Positions 1 to 9,098 of a DNA stretch of 39,658 bases are shown here, piece after piece. Position 1 is the stretch's first letter. The number at the start of each line of letters is the position of its first letter. The position numbers and the translations under genes are program-made. Location: contig JADMLA020000032.1 of NCBI GenBank assembly GCA_015482705.2, forward strand, positions 1-39,658, read 5' to 3'. The notes below the pieces were generated by a model. The model worked only from the letters and a program-made list of their open reading frames with translations. It made no database searches and was not told the DNA's origin. This stretch comes from Prosthecochloris sp. (GTDB lineage: Bacteria > Bacteroidota > Chlorobiia > Chlorobiales > Chlorobiaceae).

Positions 1-68
1 ACGGGTATATTTTTGAATGTCAGTAAATTGTCTTTAGATCTTTCACTAGAGATGTCCCCTATTATTGC

Positions 69-446
69 TTAACCGCAATTCTTTGTTTTATCCTGACTAG
101 GATATGACATTTCCAGTATCACCACTTCGCCATCAGCAGTAAAAGGCCCATGAACTTCGCCCGGAGGTCTGCTTGCATAGTAGCCCGGCTCAAGCCACAT
201 ACCAAACGTTTCATCGTATAAACGACCGGAAACCACAAAGATTTCTTCAGGATATGTATGACTCCTTGCCCCAAAATCTTTAGTCGAATAACCGCTCTTG
301 AACTTCGTGAATCTCGTATAATCACCTGAATCGACATCTTCTGCTACTGTCAGTTGGGATAACTTTCCATCTGTACCAGGAATAATTTCCCATTCACCAC
401 TACTCTGCTCAGACAATGGATTCCAATATGTTCTGGTTGACTTCAT
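69..446 (-). CDS. cupin-domain protein, function unknown
   Basis: A 125-residue single-domain cupin. The first metal-binding motif is visible as H63, E67/E68 and G74 (SHTYPEEIFVVSGRL), and the second as PPGEVHGPF with H99. These are the residues that usually hold a divalent metal in the beta barrel. There is no signal peptide or membrane segment, so it is probably cytoplasmic. The fold resembles small ChrR-like or dioxygenase-like cupins, but nothing in the sequence tells the substrate. It lies 33 bases downstream of the zinc-ribbon membrane protein gene on the same strand, so the two are probably co-transcribed. No good ribosome binding site is seen in front of the ATG. The cupin call is secure; the role is unknown. 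Confidence 0.8.
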   Translation of the reverse strand: MKSTRTYWNPLSEQSSGEWEIIPGTDGKLSQLTVAEDVDSGDYTRFTKFKSGYSTKDFGARSHTYPEEIFVVSGRLYDETFGMWLEPGYYASRPPGEVHGPFTADGEVVILEMSYPSQDKTKNCG

Positions 447-479
447 ATTTAGGTTATAGGATGTTCCCTCTTGCTTCCC

Positions 480-1166
480 TTACTTCACCGTTGCAACAGC
501 TTGTTCACCTTGTTTCTTTCTGCTGGGTGTCCTTCCCAAGAAAAACCACATAAAGAAGCCAAACGCGAATCCTCCAAGTGCCGATATCGGTAACCCGATA
601 AAAACAGAAACCCATCCAGGCACATTACCACTGCCTGTAAGCAGAGGAAGTATGTAAACAAATATCCACATAATACCACCCCAAGCAGCACCCATGAATA
701 CCCAAGTCCTCTTAGTAAGTGGCTGGGGTGTCAAACGCTTATTCTCCTCCGAAAAGAACAGTGGCTTTAACGGCTGTTTCTGGAAGTAAAGATAATACGG
801 AAGGGACCAGAGGGGAAAAGTTAACAGCAAAATCAGCAGGGAAAAAACATTCCAGATACATGGGATTGGCTTGCCGCAAGATGGGCACGAAAAGCCCCGC
901 CAATTCCTGAATCCTCTCATTCCAGAGGCAAAGCGGCCAGGATGCATTGCCCCACACGACGGGCATGGAACGTAACCACGATCCAGTAAGGACTCCTCAC
1001 AATCTTGACAAATCAACAGAGTCTTCGGTACCCGCGTCCCGAGAACAATCTCATTAAACGCAATTGCCGGATTGAGAATCCAGTGCAAAATGAGTGGATG
1101 CGGTAATTCCCACCGTTTGAAGTGTGAACCATCACATTTAGGGCATTTGTATGTTTGTATATTCAT
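480..1166 (-). CDS. zinc-ribbon membrane protein, unknown function
   Basis: A 228-residue protein with a cysteine-rich cytoplasmic half and a membrane half. Four CxxC pairs are visible: C8/C11, C53/C56, C68/C71 and C94/C97. They should form two zinc ribbons of the rubredoxin-knuckle type. Three hydrophobic stretches at about 103-127, 154-176 and 184-211 are likely transmembrane helices, and the C-terminus is basic (SRKK). The start is supported by GGGAAAGAG just before the ATG. Arrays of zinc ribbons joined to membrane helices occur in many uncharacterised bacterial proteins, and I do not recognise a specific family. It is upstream of, and probably co-transcribed with, the cupin gene. Confidence 0.7.
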   Translation of the reverse strand: MNIQTYKCPKCDGSHFKRWELPHPLILHWILNPAIAFNEIVLGTRVPKTLLICQDCEESLLDRGYVPCPSCGAMHPGRFASGMRGFRNWRGFSCPSCGKPIPCIWNVFSLLILLLTFPLWSLPYYLYFQKQPLKPLFFSEENKRLTPQPLTKRTWVFMGAAWGGIMWIFVYILPLLTGSGNVPGWVSVFIGLPISALGGFAFGFFMWFFLGRTPSRKKQGEQAVATVK

Positions 1167-1203
1167 CTCTTTCCCGGCGAATATTTTAAGGGGACACCCT
1201 ATA

Positions 1204-1578
1204 TTACCGCAGATTTAAATATTCATCAGGAATGCCTAATCCTTGAGAGCGAAAAAAAGAAAGCTGATCGAAATATCCACGCTGATATGCTATCCTGCTG
1301 TCAATTATATGAAAGATTCCACAACCTCTCAAACCGGCAGGATCACTCCACTCAAGTATAATCCAGTCACCAGCATCATGGATTTTTTCAACTTGACAAA
1401 CCATCTTTGCCCGTCCAAATTCAATCTCAAAGAGCTTTCGAATTTCCTCCAGGCCATTTGAAGGTTCTGTAACAACCTGATGGTTTATTGCATCTTGGTG
1501 ATACAATTCGCACAATCCATCAATATCCGCTCTGTTAAAGCATTCCACCCATTTCTCGACGACTTCCCTGTTTTTCAT
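1204..1578 (-). CDS. SnoaL-like / NTF2-fold protein
   Basis: A 124-residue protein starting MKNREVVEKWVECFNRAD. The pattern of an N-terminal helix with W and F followed by D-x-L-x-x-L-Y-x-x-D-A is typical of SnoaL/NTF2-like proteins (polyketide cyclase or nuclear-transport-factor fold). The later ILEWSDPAGLRGCGIFHI strand segment also fits. Members bind or transform small molecules, or simply dimerise; the substrate cannot be read here. The open frame extends upstream to 1773, but that part crosses a palindromic repeat and looks non-coding, so the internal ATG at 1578 is preferred. No clear Shine-Dalgarno sequence precedes it. Same strand as the two genes downstream. Confidence 0.65.
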   Translation of the reverse strand: MKNREVVEKWVECFNRADIDGLCELYHQDAINHQVVTEPSNGLEEIRKLFEIEFGRAKMVCQVEKIHDAGDWIILEWSDPAGLRGCGIFHIIDSRIAYQRGYFDQLSFFRSQGLGIPDEYLNLR

Positions 1579-1598
1579 TTGGTGTTTTTGGAAGATGG

Positions 1599-1816
1599 AT
1601 CCTCGGGTCGAGCCCGAGGATGACTTTATAAAGCAGGAATAATGAGACTGCCTCTCTTCGCTTTGTTGAAAAGTCCTAACCTCGGCGAATTCATCCCCGG
1701 GAAACAAACCGCAGTTCTGCCGTCGCGAGTCCCGATTACATCGGAATGCAAAGCGGATGGAGTCCCGATACAATCGGGATAAACTTCAAAGCCGGAGTGT
1801 CCCGACAAGTCGGGAC
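1599..1816. repeat. island of short palindromic hairpin repeats
   Basis: This is most of the 299-base stretch between the SnoaL-like gene and nrdJ, and no gene is seen in it. It holds a perfect 9-bp-stem palindrome at 1599-1621 (ATCCTCGGG, 5-base loop, CCCGAGGAT). Then come three related GAGTCCCGAT-type elements: an imperfect one near 1732-1745, a perfect 7-bp stem at 1763-1779, and an 8-bp stem at 1799-1816 (GTCCCGAC, AA, GTCGGGAC). They resemble REP-like intergenic palindromes. A similar CCCGAC/GTCGGG stem occurs inside the tRNA-Ser-linked array near 36241. Confidence 0.6.
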
Positions 1817-1877
1817 GTGAGGATTTCGAGCACCGCCCAACGCAGCACTCGAAACGCGCAGCAGACAGAATGCCGTT

Positions 1878-4800
1878 TCAGGAACAGCCTGTAGTCATAC
1901 CGCAGTCCTCGCACACCATACAGGTTCCGTTTTGGCGGACTCGCATTGAACCGCAGTTTTCACACTGTTCACCGGAATACCCCTGAACTTTGGCCTGGAT
2001 TATCTGGGTATCGACATGTCCCGAAACCTCTTTTTCAGCTTTTGCAACAGTTTTTCCGGGCTGCCGGGTTGCAGTGGAAGAAGCATCGGAAACTGCAGTC
2101 CCAGAAGCATCGAGTCCGCCTACCTCTCCGTCTTTTCCCTCTGATCCTGCGTTACCGGAAGAAATTTCATCAACCGCTTTGACATGGATAAAGTCTTTAC
2201 GTCCAAGATAGTCGTAGCCGATGGAACGGAATACATAATCGAGAATCGAAGTGGCGTTTTTGATGACATTGTGCCCCTGCACCATGCCTGCCGGCTCGAA
2301 TCTGGTAAAGGTGAAACTGTCCACCAGTTCTTCGAGAGGCATTCCGTACTGCAGCGCCTTGGAAGCAAGTACGGCAAAACAGTTGAGCAATCCCTTGAAC
2401 GACGCCCCTTCTTTGTACATATCGATGAAGATCTCACCCAGCGAACCATCCTCGTACTCGCCGGTTCTCAGGAATACCTTGTGAGCACCGACATACGCTT
2501 CACGGATATACCCTTTCCTTCGTTTCGGCAGCAAACGACGCTCCGATCGGTGATAGATTCTTTCAACAATCCGTTCCTGTACCTCTTTCGGTCCTTTGGT
2601 TTCATCGAGATCATCCTCTGTGCCGAGCATGATCACTTCGTCGAGATCGTCATAACTGCTGATATTCAATGGCTGTGAAAGTTTCGATCCGTCGCGGTAT
2701 ATGGTAATCGCCTTGATCATGTGCTGCCACGCAGAGAAATACACCTCGGCGATTTCCTGGGTCGTGGCTGTTGCCGGCATATTGACAGTCTTGGATATCG
2801 CACCAGAAATAAAAGGTTGAACTGCCGACATCATCCGTACATGTGCCATGTGGTTGATATAACGAAGACCCTTGCTACCGCATTTTCCCGCACAGTCGAA
2901 TACCGGGAGATGTTCCAGTTTCAGATGCGGAGCTCCTTCTACGGTCATCGTACCGCAAACATAGTCATTGGCAATCTCATAGTCTTTCTTCGAAGCCCCA
3001 AGAGCTTCGAGCATATTGAAATTCTGGTCGTTGAGCTGTTCTTCCGTAAAACCCAGCGCTTCACAGAATTCTTCTCCGAGTATCCATTTGTTGAAAGCGA
3101 ACCGAATATCGAAAACATTCTCGAGCTGGGATTCAATCGTCTCGATCTTGTCTTCGGTAAACCCTTTGTTTTTCAACCACTGACGATTGATGGTGGGGCA
3201 ACCGGATAATGTTCCATGCCCTTTGCAGTATCTCTCGATATCGTCAATCTGTTTCGCACTGTAACCAAGGCGTTCAAGTGCTTTGTGCACCGACTGGTTG
3301 ACGATCTTGAAATACCCTCCACCGGCAAGCTTCTTGAATTTGACGATTGCAAATTCAGGCTCGATACCGGTTGTATCACAGTCCATGACCAGTCCGATTG
3401 TACCAGTCGGCGCTATAACGCTGACCTGGGCATTTCTGTAACCATGCCGTTCACCCATCTCGAGAGCCTCGTCCCAAACCTTTCCGGCTTTCTCGAATAG
3501 GTTTGTCGGGCAATACTCGGAGTCGATGCCGCGAGGCTTGACCATAAGCCCTTCGTAGTCTTCTTCCGACATGTTGTGCGCCGCTCTGCGGTGATTCCTG
3601 ACAACCCGCAGCATATCCTGAGCATTTTCCTCATAACGGGCAAAAGGCCCTTGGTCCTTTGCCAGCTCGGCTGACGCTTTATATGCTTCACCTGTAATCA
3701 AAGCCGATATCGCCCCTGCTATCGCCAATGCTTTTGGTGAATCATAAGGAATCCCCATAATCATGAGAACGGTACCAAGATTGGCGAAACCCAGACCAAG
3801 CGTCCTGAACTCATAGCTCAAGCGGGCAATATCCCGGGAAGGAAAATGGGCCATCAACACCGAAATCTCCAGTACGACCGTCCAGAGCCGGGCTGCATGC
3901 AGCAGATCGTCGACCTTTATCGTACCCTGCTTTTCATCGAGAAAGAATCCAAGATTCAGGCTGGCCAGATTACAAGCCGTGTCATCCAGAAACATATACT
4001 CTGAACAAGGGTTACTGGCATTGATACGACCACTTTGCGGAGCGGTGTGCCAGTCGTTGATAGTCGTATCGAATTGCAAACCCGGATCGGCGCATTTCCA
4101 TGCGCTCATAACGATTTTCTCCCAAAGATCACGCGCTCTCACCGATTTTGCATGCTTTCCGCTCGTCCGCTCTTTCAGCTCCCATAACTCATCATTTTCA
4201 ACGGCTTTCATGAAAGCGTTGGTGACCCTGACGGTATTGTTCGAATTCTGACCTGCAACCGTCTGGTATGCTTCCGACTCATAATGAGTGTTGTACTGGT
4301 CAAAGTCGAGCGTTGTGTATCCCTGCTCAACCAGCGACAATACCCTTACGATATAACTCATCGAAACACCGCGGCTTACGGCATTTTTGATCAGGATGTT
4401 CAGTTTTTCGTTTTTGTGCCGGTCACAACCGTTTTCAACCGCTTCGCCGACGATCGCCTCGAGAAATCTGGAGCAGACTCTGGAACCGGCCACCAGTGAG
4501 GCGACCTTGTCCTCCTCCCTGGCTTTCCATTCTATAAACTTTTCAACATCGGGATGGTCGATATCGACGATGACCATCTTTGCGGCCCGCCGTGTCGTTC
4601 CCCCTGACTTTATCGCACCCGCGGCAGAATCGAAAATTTTGAGAAAACTCATCAGCCCTGAAGAACTTCCTCCTCCACTGAGCTTTTCCCCAGATGAACG
4701 AAGATTCGAAAAGTTGGTTCCTGAACCGCTGCCGAATTTGAATACCCTCGCTTCACGTACGGCAAGGTCGAAAATCCCTCCATCGTTAACCAGATCATCC

Positions 4801-5366
4801 TTGACCGACTGTATAAAACATGCATGTGCCTGCGGTCTCGAATAGGCATCCTTCGACTCCTTGACTTCCCCGCTCTTACCATCGACGTAAAAGTGACCCT
4901 GGGCCGGGCCCTCGATATCGTATGCATACTTGAGACCCGTATTGAACCACTGTGGTGAATTCGGAGCACCCCTTTGGCTGATCAGCATATAGGCAACTTC
5001 ATCATAAAATGCCTGAGCGTCCTCCTTGCTGTCAAAATATTTATGTTTTTCTCCCCATTCCTTCCAACAACCCACAAGACGATGAACAACCTGCTTGATC
5101 GAATGCTCACAACCGGTCACAGGCTGTCCCTGTTCATCCAGTACAATGTCACCGTTTTCATCCCGCTGCGGAACCCCGGTTTTTCTAAAATATTTTTGCG
5201 CAAGAATGTCAGCGGCTACCTGAGACCACTCCTTTGGAACCTCGACATCATTCATTTCAAAAACCTTGGATCCATCAGGGTTGCGAAGTACGGACGAGCG
5301 TTTCGTGTACTCGAACATCTCATAAACATCACGGCCTTTCGTGGTAAAACGGCGAGAAATTTTCAT
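1878..5366 (-). CDS. nrdJ: adenosylcobalamin-dependent ribonucleotide reductase (class II)
   Basis: A 1162-residue class II ribonucleotide reductase, which makes deoxyribonucleotides using a B12-generated thiyl radical in the cytoplasm. Visible active-site signatures: C183 in HACFIQS and C465 in ACNLASLNL as the redox pair, and C454 with N452 and E456 in NPCSEY as the radical cysteine and its partners. The phosphate-loop segment APTGTIGL also fits. The last 28 residues form a zinc ribbon (CENCGS...CEDCGM), which is typical of the long NrdJ form and may help re-reduce the active site. The length matches the long-form family. An oxygen-independent enzyme suits an anaerobe. It stands alone on the minus strand with no obvious ribosome binding site before its ATG. 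Confidence 0.95.
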   Translation of the reverse strand: MKISRRFTTKGRDVYEMFEYTKRSSVLRNPDGSKVFEMNDVEVPKEWSQVAADILAQKYFRKTGVPQRDENGDIVLDEQGQPVTGCEHSIKQVVHRLVGCWKEWGEKHKYFDSKEDAQAFYDEVAYMLISQRGAPNSPQWFNTGLKYAYDIEGPAQGHFYVDGKSGEVKESKDAYSRPQAHACFIQSVKDDLVNDGGIFDLAVREARVFKFGSGSGTNFSNLRSSGEKLSGGGSSSGLMSFLKIFDSAAGAIKSGGTTRRAAKMVIVDIDHPDVEKFIEWKAREEDKVASLVAGSRVCSRFLEAIVGEAVENGCDRHKNEKLNILIKNAVSRGVSMSYIVRVLSLVEQGYTTLDFDQYNTHYESEAYQTVAGQNSNNTVRVTNAFMKAVENDELWELKERTSGKHAKSVRARDLWEKIVMSAWKCADPGLQFDTTINDWHTAPQSGRINASNPCSEYMFLDDTACNLASLNLGFFLDEKQGTIKVDDLLHAARLWTVVLEISVLMAHFPSRDIARLSYEFRTLGLGFANLGTVLMIMGIPYDSPKALAIAGAISALITGEAYKASAELAKDQGPFARYEENAQDMLRVVRNHRRAAHNMSEEDYEGLMVKPRGIDSEYCPTNLFEKAGKVWDEALEMGERHGYRNAQVSVIAPTGTIGLVMDCDTTGIEPEFAIVKFKKLAGGGYFKIVNQSVHKALERLGYSAKQIDDIERYCKGHGTLSGCPTINRQWLKNKGFTEDKIETIESQLENVFDIRFAFNKWILGEEFCEALGFTEEQLNDQNFNMLEALGASKKDYEIANDYVCGTMTVEGAPHLKLEHLPVFDCAGKCGSKGLRYINHMAHVRMMSAVQPFISGAISKTVNMPATATTQEIAEVYFSAWQHMIKAITIYRDGSKLSQPLNISSYDDLDEVIMLGTEDDLDETKGPKEVQERIVERIYHRSERRLLPKRRKGYIREAYVGAHKVFLRTGEYEDGSLGEIFIDMYKEGASFKGLLNCFAVLASKALQYGMPLEELVDSFTFTRFEPAGMVQGHNVIKNATSILDYVFRSIGYDYLGRKDFIHVKAVDEISSGNAGSEGKDGEVGGLDASGTAVSDASSTATRQPGKTVAKAEKEVSGHVDTQIIQAKVQGYSGEQCENCGSMRVRQNGTCMVCEDCGMTTGCS

Positions 5367-5582
5367 TGCAGAATATCTTTAGGAATAATAAAGGCCCCCT
5401 TGGCCTCTAACCTGTTATATTAAAGTCTTTTATCAAATCTCAAATCACTCCCATCACGGGGTGAATGGGGGCTTGAAAAAACAATATACACCTGTTCGGT
5501 TAAAAATAACAAGTGCGTCCGGCAATGATATTCTGTTGAGATCTGCAATGCATTGATATGCAAGAGAAAAGAAAACGTTTTT

Positions 5583-5612
5583 ATAAAAAAAGCCTCCCTG
5601 ACGAGGGAGGCT
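5583..5612 (-). terminator. intrinsic terminator of icd
   Basis: Reading leftward, a 9-bp stem (AGCCTCCCT / AGGGAGGCT, 4-base loop) is followed by a run of T. It lies 35 bases past the icd stop codon and separates icd from nrdJ. Confidence 0.9.
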
Positions 5613-5646
5613 TGTAGGAAAGAATACCACAATCGGCGACCTTCTA

Positions 5647-7863
5647 TCAGATAGCGTCGATGATGGCATTGAGTGTTTCGCTTGGACGCATTGCTTTCGA
5701 TGCTTTTTCATCATTAGGCATGAAGTATCCACCAAGATCGACCGGAGCACCCTGTGCGCCGTTGAGTTCACCGATGATCTTCTGCTCGTTGTTTTCAAGT
5801 TCTGCAGCAACCGTTGCAAATTTGGCCTTGAGCTCTTGATCCTTATCCTGGTTTGCCAGCGCTCTCGCCCAGTACATACCAAAATAAAAGTGACTTCCAC
5901 GATTGTCGAGTTCATTGACTTTACGGGAAGGTGATTTTCTGTTCTCGAGATACTGACCGACAGCCTGATCAACAGTCTCGGCAAAAACCTTGGCCTTCTC
6001 GTTCCCGAAAGTATTACCGAGATGCTCGAGCGATACGCCAAGAGCAAGCATCTCACCGAGTGAATCCCACCTCAGATGTCCCTCATTGACAAACTGCTGG
6101 ACATGTTTCGGGGCCGAACCGCCTGCGCCGGTCTCGAACAAACCGCCGCCATTCATCAACGGAACGATAGAGAGCATCTTGGCACTGGTACCGAGCTCGA
6201 GAATCGGGAACAGATCGGTGAGGTAATCCCTGAGCACGTTGCCGGTCACCGAAATGGTGTCCTTACCCTGCCTGATGCGTTCAAGGGAGAACCGCATGGC
6301 TTCCACAGGAGACATGATCCTGATATCGAGGTCTGCAGTATCGTGATCCTTCAGATATGTGTTGACTTTTTCGATCAACTGGATATGGTGGGCTCTTTCC
6401 TTGTCAAGCCAGAATACGGCTGGAGCACCGGTAGCCTTTGCCCTGTTGACGGCAAGCTTGACCCAGTCGCGAATCGGAGCATCCTTGACCTGGCACATTC
6501 TGAAAATATCTCCCGGTTCAACGCTCTGCTCGAGCATCGAGTTACCTGTAGCATCGACGACCCTGATCGTCCCGTTACCAGGAGCTTCGAATGTTTTATC
6601 GTGAGAACCGTATTCTTCAGCTTTCTGCGCCATTAAACCGACATTGGACACACTGCCCATGGTCGACACATCATAGGCACCGTTCTTCTGGCAATCTTCG
6701 ACCATTTCCTGGTACATGGTAGCATAGCAACGATCCGGAATCATGGCTTTCGTATCATGGAGTTCACCATCCGGGCCCCACATTTTACCGCCGTCACGAA
6801 CGACTACCGGCATCGAGGCATCGATGATGATATCATTCGGCACATGCAGGTTGGTGATACCCTTGTCAGAATCAACCATGGCAAGAGCAGGACGATTCTT
6901 GTAGACTTCCATGACATCAGCCTCGATTTCAGCCTTTTTCTCCGCAGGCAAAGTCTGGATCTTCGCATACAGATCGCCAAGACCGTTGTTGACATTTACT
7001 CCGAGCTCCTTGAGAACATCACCGTGTTTGTCGAACACATCCTTGTAGAATACCGAGACGGCATGACCGAACATAATAGGATCGGATACCTTCATCATAG
7101 TGGCTTTAAGATGCAGCGACAACAGCATGTCGTTGTTTTTCGCATCATCTATCTGACTGGCGAAAAATTCGCGCAGCTTCCGCACATTCATCGTCGATGT
7201 ATCGACTACCTCTCCGTCCTGCAAGGCAACGTTTTCCTTGAGTACTGTTACGTTTCCGTCATTATCGACATACTCGATACGGACACCGGTTGATCCGTTC
7301 ATGGTTGCAGACTGTTCACTCGCATAAAAATCTCCGCCATCCATATGAGCGACATGCGCTTTCGAACCACTGTCCCACGCTCTCAGACGATGAGGGTTGT
7401 TCTGTGCATACTGTTTGACGGATGCAGCCGCCCTCCTGTCGGAGTTTCCTTCACGCAGTACCGGATTCACAGCACTCCCGAGGACTTTTGCAAAGCGGGC
7501 TCTGAGCTCTTTTTCCTCTTCGGTTTTCGGATCTTCAGGGAAGTCGGGAATGGCATATCCTTTTTCCTGCAGTTCCTTGATAGCCGCCTGAAGCTGCGGA
7601 ATCGACGCACTGATGTTCGGAAGTTTGATGATGTTCGCATCGAGAGTCTTGGCCAGTTCACCGAGTGCAGTCAGATTATCGGGAATGCGCTGTTCCTCGG
7701 TAAGATTCTCGGGAAAATTAGCGATAATCCTTCCGGCAAGAGAGATATCGCTGGTTTCAACCGAAACACCGGAATCACCGGTAAAAGCCTGAATAATAGG
7801 CAGTAACGAGTAGGTAGCCAGTGCAGGCGCCTCATCAATTTTGGTATAGACGATTGTAGCCAT
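5647..7863 (-). CDS. icd: NADP-dependent isocitrate dehydrogenase, monomeric type
   Basis: A 738-residue protein of the monomeric isocitrate dehydrogenase family (usual length about 740), unrelated in length to the 400-residue dimeric enzymes. The N-terminal region up to GSAVNPVLREGNSDRR (129-144) is a family hallmark that includes substrate-binding residues. In green sulfur bacteria this enzyme runs in the reductive direction, carboxylating 2-oxoglutarate in the reverse TCA cycle; the direction here is inferred from lineage. The gene is monocistronic: it has its own terminator at 5583-5612 and a 217-base upstream gap to fabI, which is closed by the fabI terminator. No Shine-Dalgarno sequence is obvious before the ATG. 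Confidence 0.95.
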   Translation of the reverse strand: MATIVYTKIDEAPALATYSLLPIIQAFTGDSGVSVETSDISLAGRIIANFPENLTEEQRIPDNLTALGELAKTLDANIIKLPNISASIPQLQAAIKELQEKGYAIPDFPEDPKTEEEKELRARFAKVLGSAVNPVLREGNSDRRAAASVKQYAQNNPHRLRAWDSGSKAHVAHMDGGDFYASEQSATMNGSTGVRIEYVDNDGNVTVLKENVALQDGEVVDTSTMNVRKLREFFASQIDDAKNNDMLLSLHLKATMMKVSDPIMFGHAVSVFYKDVFDKHGDVLKELGVNVNNGLGDLYAKIQTLPAEKKAEIEADVMEVYKNRPALAMVDSDKGITNLHVPNDIIIDASMPVVVRDGGKMWGPDGELHDTKAMIPDRCYATMYQEMVEDCQKNGAYDVSTMGSVSNVGLMAQKAEEYGSHDKTFEAPGNGTIRVVDATGNSMLEQSVEPGDIFRMCQVKDAPIRDWVKLAVNRAKATGAPAVFWLDKERAHHIQLIEKVNTYLKDHDTADLDIRIMSPVEAMRFSLERIRQGKDTISVTGNVLRDYLTDLFPILELGTSAKMLSIVPLMNGGGLFETGAGGSAPKHVQQFVNEGHLRWDSLGEMLALGVSLEHLGNTFGNEKAKVFAETVDQAVGQYLENRKSPSRKVNELDNRGSHFYFGMYWARALANQDKDQELKAKFATVAAELENNEQKIIGELNGAQGAPVDLGGYFMPNDEKASKAMRPSETLNAIIDAI

Positions 7864-8041
7864 GTCTGTTATTTTTTCTGTTTATGCTGATTATACTGGA
7901 TTATTATAACGGTCACGAGAAAAAAACATTTCCGGCCGTAACTGATTACGAGCCGGCAAAAAACAGATCCCTCATCACCTGAAAAACAGGCAATTTCAAC
8001 AATTTTATATACCATGCCGACGACTGTCGAGTCGCGGCAGA

Positions 8042-8076
8042 ATAAAAACCGGAGATGGTGTGAGTCTTGTCTCCGG
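8042..8076 (-). terminator. intrinsic terminator of fabI
   Basis: On the minus strand CCGGAGA and TCTCCGG form a 7-bp stem with a 14-base loop followed by TTTTTATT, only five bases past the fabI stop codon. Confidence 0.8.
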
Positions 8077-8080
8077 TGGA

Positions 8081-8962
8081 TTATTTGGAGGGTGAAAAAT
8101 CTTCCAGGCCGACCTTTGCAGCAAGATCCTTGTCATGAAGAGCTTCGTCAGCAAGTCTGATCATGGGAATCGTAGCCCCCATGGAACTGTAACCGCCATC
8201 ATGAAAGAGATTCTGCATGGTCACCTTGCGAGTCAAATCACTCAAGAGAGTCACGGCATACTCTGCACACTCTTCTGCTGATGCATTGCCAAGCGGAGAC
8301 ATCAGGTCACTGTACTCGTGCATTTTTTCAAACCCCGGAATACCGCCCCCTGCCTTGGTGTACGTAGGACTTTGTGAAATCGTGTTGATCCTGATACCGC
8401 GTTTCGCCAAACGTGGCCCATAACTCCTGACTATCGACTCCAATAACGACTTGGCGTCTCCCATATCGGAATAAGTCCAGTAGTTTCTCTGAGATGCGAT
8501 ATAGGAAAGAGCCAGAATACTTCCGCCGTCATTGAGCACGTTGTTCTTCAACGCGAACGATACCAAACGGTGCAATGAGATCCCGGACACATTCAGCGTT
8601 CTCATAAACCACTCGTAATTCAGCTCCTCATAGGGAACCTGTTTACGGATGTTCTGGGACATTCCGATCGAGTGAACGATAAAATCGACACTGCCGAGCT
8701 TTTCCGACAACTCCTTGAAAGCATTGTCGACATCCTCATCCTTGCTCGCATCGCACATGATGACCGGCGCGTTACCACAAGACTCGGCCAGCTCTTGAAT
8801 ATTACCGAACCTCAGTGCTGTAGCTATATTGGAAATTGCTATTTCGGCACCTTCGCGGTAAGCGTGGAGAGCGATCTGCCATCCAATGCTGCTTTCATCC
8901 AGCGGACCGAAAACAATCCCTTTCTTTCCTTTCAAAAGACCGTAATGCGCTTTATCAGGCAT
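8081..8962 (-). CDS. fabI: enoyl-[acyl-carrier-protein] reductase (NADH), FabI type
   Basis: A 293-residue short-chain dehydrogenase-like enoyl-ACP reductase that performs the last reduction of each fatty-acid elongation cycle. The N-terminal GIVFGPLDESSIGWQIA segment is the FabI form of the nucleotide-binding loop. The catalytic residues line up with E. coli FabI: Y154 (LSY), Y164 and K171 (Y-x6-K in YSDMGDAK). SIGMS at about 98-102 corresponds to the conserved SIxF segment. It is somewhat longer than E. coli FabI (262 residues), mostly at the C-terminus. The gene appears to be a single transcription unit with a terminator directly downstream. Confidence 0.93.
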   Translation of the reverse strand: MPDKAHYGLLKGKKGIVFGPLDESSIGWQIALHAYREGAEIAISNIATALRFGNIQELAESCGNAPVIMCDASKDEDVDNAFKELSEKLGSVDFIVHSIGMSQNIRKQVPYEELNYEWFMRTLNVSGISLHRLVSFALKNNVLNDGGSILALSYIASQRNYWTYSDMGDAKSLLESIVRSYGPRLAKRGIRINTISQSPTYTKAGGGIPGFEKMHEYSDLMSPLGNASAEECAEYAVTLLSDLTRKVTMQNLFHDGGYSSMGATIPMIRLADEALHDKDLAAKVGLEDFSPSK

Positions 8963-9098
8963 ATTATAAGCTGATTCTTTTAACAGTTATCCGGGGTTAA
9001 AAATCCCTGCAAAGTTAATATTTTAAAAGGAGAAGATACAAAGAATACAGCCAAATGCACAATGTATCACCAAGAAAACTTGCTTTAGAGCGCCTCTT

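Noticed and set aside
1579..1773. 65-residue N-terminal extension of the SnoaL-like protein
   Set aside because: It reads through a perfect palindrome and other repeats; the family start matches the ATG at 1578.
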